A stretch of DNA of 11,502 nt from JAEUIZ01 sp046155605 (lineage in GTDB: Bacteria; Planctomycetota; Phycisphaerae; Phycisphaerales; UBA1924). Location: contig JBJXFQ010000067.1 in assembly GCA_046155605.1 (NCBI GenBank), forward strand, positions 1 to 11,502, in the 5' to 3' direction. Shown here piece after piece: positions 6,229-11,502 of this stretch (the stretch's first letter is position 1; each line of letters opens with the position of its first letter). The notes beneath the pieces are model-generated. The model saw only the letters and a program-made list of their open reading frames with translations. It made no database searches and was not told the DNA's origin. The position numbers and the translations under genes were made by a program.

Positions 6229-7155
6229 CTAACCCCGCGCGATCGCCGCCATGCCCGCGGCGTCCAGGTTGCCGTCGAGGTCTGATTCCACGGCCAACTC
6301 CGGCCGACCCGGGATCAGGTCCAGCCTCGTACCCGGATAGAAAATCGTCGGCATCGAGCCAAGATAATAACTCCACGCGCTGAAACTCGATCCGGCGGTC
6401 GTCAGCAGGACGCGGGCGCGCGCCATCCGCAGGATGTCCACGATTGAGGGCGCATCAGGCGACCTGGTCACTCCCGGCAGACGCAGTATCGAATCGATCT
6501 GGCCGTCGTGCGCGTCCGAAAAAATGCGCACGGGCACGTTCTCGCCGAGCGCGGCGCGCACCGACTCGATCGCGCGGATGTACCACTCATCGGCGATGGT
6601 GGTGCCCGCGTCGCCGGTGAATGGTGCGCGGTACGGCAAGGTGCGCTTGTCGCCGCGGCGCACATGGGCGGCGATCACCGGCTCGCCTGGGTCGGCGGCC
6701 AGCAGCGCGCGCACGCGAGCGCTCAGGATGTCGTCAAGCCGGCGCGCAACGAGGTCGCGGTGCGACTCGAGCCCGGCGAACCAGCCGTCCCAACCTTTGA
6801 ACACGACGACATGGGTTGTGCGCGATCCCGTGCTCGTGTGTATGGCACCGCTTGCACGCGCGCCGGAGCCGTGGGCGGCCATGAACGCCTCGGCCTGATC
6901 CTGGGGCACGCGCTGCGCGCGCGCCAGGGTCCACGCACGCGAGAGGCCGCGGACATAGCCGGCGGAGCGGAAAAGCCCGGTGTAGAAGCGGAGGTCTTTC
7001 TCGCGGCGGAGGAGGGGGCCGATCTTGGGCTGGGTCCATTGCGGGGCGAGCATGGGGATGCCGTGCCGAGCGCGGAAGACCTCGGCCCGGGCCCACGGGA
7101 AGAGCATGTTGCCCAGACCGGAGCGACCGACATCGGCATGGGCGAAGACGGGCAT
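6229..7155 (-). CDS. GT11-like alpha-1,2-fucosyltransferase family protein
   Basis: This 308-residue glycosyltransferase resembles family GT11. The N-terminus has SGLGNMLFPWA (12-22), the counterpart of the usual GGLGNQ.FQYA donor-site loop. AAHVRRGD (162-169) is the signature H-x-R-R-G-D motif that binds the GDP-sugar. WYIRAIESV (191-199) and FSDA (212-215) follow the family order, and AGSSFSAWSYYLG (254-266) is the third conserved block. It would add fucose or a related deoxy-sugar to a cell-surface glycan in the cytoplasm. The ATG at 7155 is chosen because it begins directly before the donor-site loop, with GGAAG about six bases upstream. The frame stays open to 7668, but that part lies antisense to the DUF885 gene. 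It heads the minus-strand run. Donor and acceptor are unknown. Confidence 0.78.
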   Translation of the reverse strand: MPVFAHADVGRSGLGNMLFPWARAEVFRARHGIPMLAPQWTQPKIGPLLRREKDLRFYTGLFRSAGYVRGLSRAWTLARAQRVPQDQAEAFMAAHGSGARASGAIHTSTGSRTTHVVVFKGWDGWFAGLESHRDLVARRLDDILSARVRALLAADPGEPVIAAHVRRGDKRTLPYRAPFTGDAGTTIADEWYIRAIESVRAALGENVPVRIFSDAHDGQIDSILRLPGVTRSPDAPSIVDILRMARARVLLTTAGSSFSAWSYYLGSMPTIFYPGTRLDLIPGRPELAVESDLDGNLDAAGMAAIARG

Positions 7156-7266
7156 GGAGGCTTCCAGCGGGCACGCGCCCGTCGATGAGGGTATTCGTCG
7201 AGTCTGGGAGCGGATGACGAACGAACACGGTTCACGAGGGTGCGTCACTCCGAGGCGGAACTGTGG

Positions 7267-7272
7267 TATAAC
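7267..7272 (+). promoter_or_regulatory. Candidate -10 box for DUF885 gene
   Basis: TATAAC lies 28 bases before the chosen start of the DUF885 gene, in an otherwise GC-rich divergent spacer (7156-7299) shared with the fucosyltransferase gene. No good -35 hexamer is found 16-18 bases upstream (gtcact at best). It could be an extended or activator-dependent promoter. Confidence 0.4.
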
Positions 7273-7299
7273 ACCCTCACGATGCCGAGGGAACAGACC

Positions 7300-9171
7300 A
7301 TGCTGACGACGCTTGCGATTGTGGTAGCGGTGGTGGGGGGGTGCGCGCAGACGCCGACGGGGGGCGGGACCAAGGCGCCGGGCAACGCTGCAACGCGGAG
7401 CGCGTCGTCTGTAGCCGGCAGCGTGCCCGACTGGCCGACGACGACCGGGCTTGACATGGCGGAGTTTGTGCGTCGGTACACGACGGATCGCGAGGGTGTG
7501 AGCCGGTTTCACGACGTCGAGTGGTCGGAGGCGCGGTTTGATCGGATGGCGGCGCTCTATAAGGAATGGCAGGAACGGCTGGATGCGGTGCCGTTTGAAT
7601 CGCTGGGGCTCGATGGAAAGGTCGACGCGACGCTGCTGCGGCTGGAGATCGGGCACGAGCGGGCGCAACTCGATCTGAGGCGTCGGCGGCTGGCGGAGAT
7701 GGAGCCGCTGTTGCCGTTCCGCGGGGCGATCCAGACGCTGGAACTGTCGCGGCGGAAGATGGAACGGGTGGACGCGGCGGGAGCGGCGGGGTCGCTGGCG
7801 GCGTTGCCGGAGCAGATCAAGGCGTTGCGGAAGCGGATCAAGCGGGCCGAGGGAAAGCCGAGCGAGAAGGGGGCCGAGGCGAGTGCGTCAGGGGCGAAGG
7901 GAGCGGAGACGAAGGCCGCGGAGGGGAAGGACGCGGAGATCGCGATCTCGGCGGTGGTGGCGCAGCGGGCGTCGGGCGCGGTGCGAGAGATTCGCGGCAC
8001 GATGCGGGAGTGGTTCGAGTTCTACAACGGGTATCAGCCGGAGTTCGCGTGGTGGACGCGGAAGCCGTACACCGAGGCGGGCGAGGCGCTGGACGAGTAC
8101 GCGAAGTTTCTGCGCGAGGAGATCGCGGGGCTCAAGGGCAAGGAGGACGATCCGCTGGTGGGCGATCCGATCGGGGCGGCGGCGCTGGCGGAGGACCTGA
8201 AGTCCGAGGCGATCGCGCTCACGCCGGCGGAACTGGTTGCGATCGGTGAGCGAGAGTTGGCGTGGTGCGAGGCGCGGATGAGGGAGGCGTCGCGCGAGAT
8301 GGGGCTGGGGGACGACTGGAAGGCGGCGCTGGCGAGAGTGAAGGCGGCGCATGTGCCGCCGGGCGAGCAGGATGATCTGGTGACGGAGCAGTCACGGTTC
8401 GCGATCGCTTTCGTGAGGGAGCGAGACCTGGTGACGGTGCCGGCGCTGTGCGACGAGACGTGGCGGCTGACGATGATCTCGCCGGAGGTGCAGAAGGTGC
8501 TGCCGTTCGCGGCCTATGGCGGTCAGAACATGATGGTGGCGTATCCGACGGACGCGATGAAGCACGACGATAAGTTGATGTCGATGCGCGGGAACAACCG
8601 GCACTTCACGCGGATCGTGACGCCGCACGAACTCATCCCGGGGCACCACTTGCAGCGGTTCGCGGCGGAGCGGTCGCGGCCGTATCGGGGGATCTTCTCG
8701 ACGCCGTTTTATGTCGAGGGCTGGGCGCTGTATTGGGAGTTCCGCTTGTGGGAGTTGGGGTATGGTGCGACGCCGGAGGATCGGCTGGGGATGCTGTTCT
8801 GGCGGGCGCACCGGGCGGCGCGGATCATCGTGAGCCTGAAGTTTCACCTGGCGGAGATGGCACCGGCGGAGATGATCGAGTTTCTCGTGGCGCGGGTGGG
8901 GCACGAGCGTTGGGGCGCGACGAGCGAGGTTCGGCGGTATGTCGGGGGCGACTATTCGCCGCTGTATCAGTGCGGCTACATGATCGGCGGGCTGCAACTG
9001 ATGGCGCTGCGGCGGGAACTGGTCGAGACCGGGAAGATGACGGAGAAGCAGTTCAACGACGGGGTTTTGGCGCAGAACACGATGCCGATCGAGTTGGTGC
9101 GGGCAGCGCTCTCGGGCGTAGCACCGGCGAAGGAGTTTGTGCCGACGTGGCGGTTTGATGCGGGGAAGTAA
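7300..9171 (+). CDS. DUF885 family lipoprotein, putative metallopeptidase
   Basis: This 623-residue lipoprotein belongs to the DUF885 family of predicted zinc metallopeptidases. A short hydrophobic signal ends in the lipobox VVGGC (Cys15), so the mature protein should be lipid-anchored outside the cytoplasm. The probable metal site is HELIPGHH (His443, Glu444, His449), followed by EGWALYWE with Glu473, the arrangement typical of the family in place of classical HEXXH. Residues of about 177-218 are a low-complexity Ala/Lys/Glu linker inserted between helical segments. Start at 7300: GAGGGA lies seven bases upstream and the signal peptide begins there; ATG at 7282 is in frame without a binding site but would add an Arg to the n-region. 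Peptidase activity is a family prediction. It is divergent from the fucosyltransferase gene and convergent with terC. Confidence 0.85.
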   Translation: MLTTLAIVVAVVGGCAQTPTGGGTKAPGNAATRSASSVAGSVPDWPTTTGLDMAEFVRRYTTDREGVSRFHDVEWSEARFDRMAALYKEWQERLDAVPFESLGLDGKVDATLLRLEIGHERAQLDLRRRRLAEMEPLLPFRGAIQTLELSRRKMERVDAAGAAGSLAALPEQIKALRKRIKRAEGKPSEKGAEASASGAKGAETKAAEGKDAEIAISAVVAQRASGAVREIRGTMREWFEFYNGYQPEFAWWTRKPYTEAGEALDEYAKFLREEIAGLKGKEDDPLVGDPIGAAALAEDLKSEAIALTPAELVAIGERELAWCEARMREASREMGLGDDWKAALARVKAAHVPPGEQDDLVTEQSRFAIAFVRERDLVTVPALCDETWRLTMISPEVQKVLPFAAYGGQNMMVAYPTDAMKHDDKLMSMRGNNRHFTRIVTPHELIPGHHLQRFAAERSRPYRGIFSTPFYVEGWALYWEFRLWELGYGATPEDRLGMLFWRAHRAARIIVSLKFHLAEMAPAEMIEFLVARVGHERWGATSEVRRYVGGDYSPLYQCGYMIGGLQLMALRRELVETGKMTEKQFNDGVLAQNTMPIELVRAALSGVAPAKEFVPTWRFDAGK

Positions 9172-9180
9172 GAAGGGACG

Positions 9181-9278
9181 CTCACCGCAGAGGCGCAGAA
9201 TGCAGAAGCGAGCGGGTCCGACCAGCAAACCTTGCGGAGTTCTCTGCTTCTCTGCGTCCATTGTGCCTCTGTGGTGAA
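9181..9278. repeat. Imperfect inverted repeat between convergent genes
   Basis: The left arm (9181-9208, CTCACCGCAGAGGCGCAGAA...) and right arm (9247-9278) are imperfect reverse complements: TCACCRCAGAGGCRCA, then a variable part, then GCAGAGAAG/GCAGAAG. The central spacer is about 38 bases. The motif type (CACCGCAGAGGCGCAGA...) recurs as a dispersed palindrome in many environmental bacterial genomes, to my knowledge. Lying between converging stop codons, it may act as a two-way transcription terminator, although it lacks a T-run. The 134-base spacer 9172-9305 contains no gene. Confidence 0.7.
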
Positions 9279-9305
9279 CTCTCTTTCTTGCTGGCCCGAC
9301 CTCGG

Positions 9306-10151
9306 TCAGTGTGCCCGTCGTCGATGGGCGCGGATGTTGAGCATCTCGACCACGAGCGAGAAGGCCATCGCGAAGTAGACGTACCCCTTGCCGATGTGCT
9401 GGCCGAAGGCGTCGGCGACGAGCAGCACGCCGATGAGGATGAGGAATGCCAGGGCAAGCATTTTGATGGAGGGATTCCGCTCGACAAAGCCGCTGATCGG
9501 CCCGGCGACGACGAGCATGACGCCGACGGCGGCGATGACGGCGAGGACCATCACGCGGATGTCCTTGGCCATGCCGACCGCGGTGATCACGGAGTCGAGG
9601 GAGAAGACCATGTCGATGATGAGGATCTGGAGGATGGTCGCGCCGACGGTGGCCTGCACGAGTTTGCGGGCGGGGTCGGGGTGCTCTCCCGCGGCGGATT
9701 CGCCGCCCGCGATCTTGTGATGGATCTCCTTAGTCGCTTTTACGATGAGGAAGAGCCCGCCGACGAGGAGGATGAGGTCCTTGCCGGTGATCTGGCGGGC
9801 GCTCTGGTTGAGCATGTCACCCAGCGCGGGAATCGCGGGGAACTCAAAGAGCGGCCGGGTGAGGCCCATGATCCAGGTGATGGTGAGGAGGAGCGCGATG
9901 CGGGCGAACATGGCGACAAAGAGCCCAAGCCGCCGCGCGAACGCGCGCTGCTCGGGCGGGAGTTTGGCGGTGAGGATGGAGATGAAGACGATGTTGTCGA
10001 TGCCGAGGACGATCTCGAGGGCCGCGAGGGCGATGAAGGCCAGGAGATTCTGGAGCGTGAAGAGGCCTTCGAGGGTGAAGATGGGCCCGATGGCCGGGGC
10101 GTCGGCGGCGAGGAAGAGGCACGGCATGTCGGTGAAAGTCAAGAAATCCAC
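9306..10151 (-). CDS. TerC family integral membrane protein
   Basis: This 281-residue membrane protein is of the TerC family, linked to metal-ion handling (tellurite resistance, manganese export) and to metal loading of exported proteins. The two family hallmarks are present: acidic residues within membrane helices, EIVLGIDNIVFISI (E46, D52) and IIDMVFSLDSVITAVG (D180, D186). About seven hydrophobic segments are visible, with a soluble loop at about 143-165 (KIAGGESAAGEHPDP). The start is GTG at 10151 because GGAG lies seven bases upstream; an ATG at 10127 has no binding site. Substrate is not deducible. There is no tellurium or metal operon around it: it is convergent with the DUF885 gene and divergent from the PEP-CTERM-like gene. 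Confidence 0.87.
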   Translation of the reverse strand: MDFLTFTDMPCLFLAADAPAIGPIFTLEGLFTLQNLLAFIALAALEIVLGIDNIVFISILTAKLPPEQRAFARRLGLFVAMFARIALLLTITWIMGLTRPLFEFPAIPALGDMLNQSARQITGKDLILLVGGLFLIVKATKEIHHKIAGGESAAGEHPDPARKLVQATVGATILQILIIDMVFSLDSVITAVGMAKDIRVMVLAVIAAVGVMLVVAGPISGFVERNPSIKMLALAFLILIGVLLVADAFGQHIGKGYVYFAMAFSLVVEMLNIRAHRRRAH

Positions 10152-10275
10152 GGTGGGTCTCCGGGTCTGGGGCGGGTTGACAATAGCGACCGAGCGATTG
10201 AAAGGATCGGAACATTGACCGGCGTGCCGAGCGGGGCCACAATGATCGGTGCGAGTGGCTTTGAGAGGAGCGTTG

Positions 10276-10960
10276 ATGCGGTTCCTTTTGGTTGGCATCG
10301 GCATGTGGGGGGGGGATCTTGTGGGCGGGCACCGGCGTTGCCCGTGCGACGCCGGTTCTCATGTTCGATGTCAACACTCTCTCCACCCAGGCGCTCAACT
10401 CGGCGGGTCAGCCCTCCCCCTTCGGCGGGCTAGCGCATACCGGTTCGATCCGGATCTCGACCGGGCCGTCGGTACTCAAGATGTTCATCCAGGCCGGAGC
10501 GGGGCTGCCCTTCGTCAACGCGGGACTCTCCGGCTTCCATCTCACGGAGTTCATCGGGCAGATCAACGTGGTGAGCGGCGTCTTCACCGGTGGCGGCATT
10601 ACGCTCCGCATCAACAATGGCGATCAATACACATGCGACATCGTTCCGGGGAGTGGTCGAATATGCCAATTCGGGGGCGGAGGTTGGACAGTGCAGTTTC
10701 TCACGGCGCGAGGGCTGCTGGGCGATTCCCTCTTCGGCAACGTCAACGTCGCCCCGTGGCACGCGTATCAGGGCGTCAATGGGCTCATGGGTAGCAGTCT
10801 GATCTTCAACTACAGCCCCAACAGCGCCGGCGTCGCCATCTCCGATATGGATCTGTTCGCAAACGCGCTGCCATTGCCGTCCGCCGCGTGGGGTGGCTTT
10901 GTCACACTCGGTGCGTTGGCGTTCTTCCGCCTCCGAAGGGCTTGGTCGTCGTCAAAGTGA
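10276..10960 (+). CDS. PEP-CTERM-like surface protein, frameshifted at G9 tract
   Basis: This is an exported protein with a C-terminal sorting tail: LPLPSAAW, then a hydrophobic GGFVTLGALAFF, then RLRR. The tail is like PEP-CTERM signals processed by exosortase. The 190-residue body is Gly/Asn/Thr-rich, probably beta, and unrecognised. The best start is ATG 10276: AGAGGAG lies five bases upstream and the codons give a signal peptide (MRFLLVGIGMWGG...). That frame does not continue into the body: at the run of nine Gs (10307-10315) one base is in excess. With eight Gs the frame would be unbroken, 227 residues, with ILWAGTGVARA completing a normal signal peptide. The intact alternative begins at TTG 10292 with no binding site and a poor signal. 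The shift may be a real mutation, phase variation or a sequencing error. No exosortase is in the window. Confidence 0.7.
10307..10315 (+). repeat. Mononucleotide G9 tract in signal peptide
   Basis: Nine consecutive Gs sit within the signal-peptide codons of the PEP-CTERM-like gene. As written, the frame that has the ribosome binding site is out of register with the rest of the protein by one base. The tract is a typical slippage site. Confidence 0.85.
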
Positions 10961-11029
10961 TCGTGCGGGGAGGGGCGACCAGCGGATCAGCGGCAACAAC
11001 CAGCCATCGGGGTCCAGTAGGATGGTGAC

Positions 11030-11095
11030 ATGCATGGCGTGCCGCCGTTCATGTTCAAACGCTACATGTTCATGCGCCAGCACCGGCGATCTTGA
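11030..11095 (+). CDS. Short leader ORF or N-terminus of zinc-ribbon protein
   Basis: This is a 21-codon frame (MHGVPPFMFKRYMFMRQHRRS) with AGGA seven bases before its ATG. Its stop TGA (11093-11095) overlaps the TTG (11092-11094) that opens the zinc-ribbon frame. It may be a coupled leader peptide, or the true N-terminus of the zinc-ribbon protein separated by a one-base frameshift; its basic, Met/Phe-rich sequence would suit a cytoplasmic lead-in to the membrane helix. Only weakly supported as a separate gene. Confidence 0.35.
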   Translation: MHGVPPFMFKRYMFMRQHRRS

Positions 11096-11415
11096 GTATC
11101 GGGCCTCAACTCATCTCGCTGGCCGTTTTGGGCAGGACGCACTGGTCCGTCTGGCTCTTCATGCCGGTCGGAGTGACGGCGTTCCTCCTGCTCACCCGCC
11201 GAAGCAATCAGAGGATCAGGTGTCAACTCGTCGCGGCGGGGTTCCGCGTCTGCTGGAAATGCGGGTATGACCTCTCCGGGAGCGAGGAGCGCGGGCGTTG
11301 CCCGGAATGCGGGACGAAATACACAGCCAGCGACCTGCATGTGAAGTGGTCGCACACACAGTTCTATCAACCGCTCCTTAGAGCCTCTAACAGAATGGCA
11401 TCGGCTTTGCGGTGA
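11092..11415 (+). CDS. Small membrane zinc-ribbon protein, end altered by IS
   Basis: The frame is 107 residues from the TTG at 11092. It has one or two hydrophobic segments (about 5-35), then a four-Cys zinc ribbon, CWKCGYDLSGSEERGRCPEC, at about residues 54-73 (two CxxC knuckles, 14 residues between them). Proteins with a membrane segment plus a CGYDL..GRCPECG ribbon are numerous in planctomycetes and have no known function. There is no ribosome binding site before the TTG; initiation may be coupled to the short ORF ending there, or the gene may be frameshifted. An ATG at 11161 is another, shorter option. The last 12 or so codons appear to be read from the left end of the IS5-like element, so the original C-terminus has probably been lost or changed. 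Confidence 0.55.
   Translation: MSIGPQLISLAVLGRTHWSVWLFMPVGVTAFLLLTRRSNQRIRCQLVAAGFRVCWKCGYDLSGSEERGRCPECGTKYTASDLHVKWSHTQFYQPLLRASNRMASALR
11378..11390. repeat. 13-base palindrome at probable IS left end
   Basis: TTAGAG-C-CTCTAA is a perfect dyad 50 bases before the transposase start. GAGCCTCTAACAG (from 11381) has the look of an IS5-family terminal inverted repeat, and the preceding TTA could be the duplicated target. The other end lies outside the window, so the boundary is inferred. Confidence 0.4.
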
Positions 11416-11502
11416 GTCTGTCGTGCAAGGAGGCACGCCATGGCCAAGCCGCTGCTGGACGACGCGTTGTGGACGATCATCGAGCCGCACATCCCCGTGA
11501 AG
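11381..11502 (+). mobile_element. IS5-like insertion sequence, left part only
   Basis: The left boundary is placed just after TTA at 11378-11380, from the position of the palindrome and the usual short leader before an IS5-family transposase. The element continues beyond the window. It appears inserted in the 3' part of the zinc-ribbon gene. Confidence 0.5.
11440..11502 (+). CDS. IS5 family transposase, N-terminal fragment
   Basis: Only the first 21 codons are in the window (MAKPLLDDALWTIIEPHIPVK). They match the usual opening of planctomycete and proteobacterial IS5-family transposases, where 'LLDDALW..IEPLLP' is conserved. AAGGAGG (11427-11433) lies six bases before the ATG. The DDE catalytic domain lies outside the window, so activity cannot be judged. 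Confidence 0.75.
   Translation, partial: MAKPLLDDALWTIIEPHIPVK

Noticed and set aside
7156..7668. N-terminal extension of the fucosyltransferase frame
   Set aside because: Overlaps the signal peptide and N-terminus of the DUF885 gene and shows no GT11 features; the family's donor loop begins right after ATG 7155.
10177..10205. TTGACA at 10177 as a -35 box for the PEP-CTERM-like gene
   Set aside because: No acceptable -10 hexamer 16-18 bases downstream (gaaagg); the match alone is not enough.
9261..10433. 390-codon acidic plus-strand frame (Glu/Asp/Gly-rich)
   Set aside because: Antisense of the terC gene, whose membrane helices and family motifs are clear; the acidity is a by-product of reading it backwards.
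1..11502. CRISPR array, phage structural genes, toxin-antitoxin pair or defence system
   Set aside because: No regularly spaced repeats and no recognisable proteins of these kinds; the rest of the window is housekeeping and envelope genes.

Overview
The window is GC-rich, densely packed bacterial DNA. It most likely comes from a planctomycete, probably of the Phycisphaerae. Three features point there: a secreted protein ending in a duplicated Cys-containing dockerin-like repeat (NCDxST...LNxADFICFxNxF), a PEP-CTERM-like surface protein (PLPSAAW, hydrophobic stretch, RLRR), and a small membrane zinc-ribbon protein (CWKCGYDLSG...GRCPECG). This is inference from family resemblance; the window has no rRNA marker.

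Left edge (1-984). A broken C-terminal piece of a large serine recombinase runs directly into the 3' end of a minus-strand tRNA-Ala(GGC), which looks like the scar of an integrative element. Then come about 350 bases without a convincing gene, followed by the secreted dockerin protein (985-1794, +).

Centre (1791-7155, minus strand). Seven genes read in one direction: a GT11-like fucosyltransferase, a YggU/DUF167 protein, a cardiolipin synthase (two HKD motifs), RNase P protein (rnpA), the membrane insertion factor yidD, a GmhB-type HAD phosphatase and a WaaF-type heptosyltransferase. DUF167-cls and yidD-gmhB share ATGA stop/start overlaps, and yidD overlaps the end of rnpA. Most of the products serve the cell envelope: phospholipid, membrane insertion and LPS inner-core heptose. 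The usual neighbours rpmH (before rnpA) and yidC (after yidD) are not found here. The waaF stop overlaps the dockerin gene stop on the other strand.

Right part (7300-11502). A DUF885 lipoprotein peptidase (+) is divergent from the fucosyltransferase and convergent with a TerC-family membrane protein (-). A long imperfect inverted repeat lies between the two convergent genes. Divergent from terC is the PEP-CTERM-like gene, whose signal peptide is put out of frame by a run of nine Gs. Then follows the zinc-ribbon protein, whose start region is also disturbed and whose end runs into the left end of an IS5-like element. The first 21 codons of its transposase close the window.

No complete novel system is visible. 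The items most worth checking are the G9 tract, the rnpA-yidD-gmhB-waaF arrangement, the recombinase/tRNA junction and the altered zinc site of the GmhB-like phosphatase.
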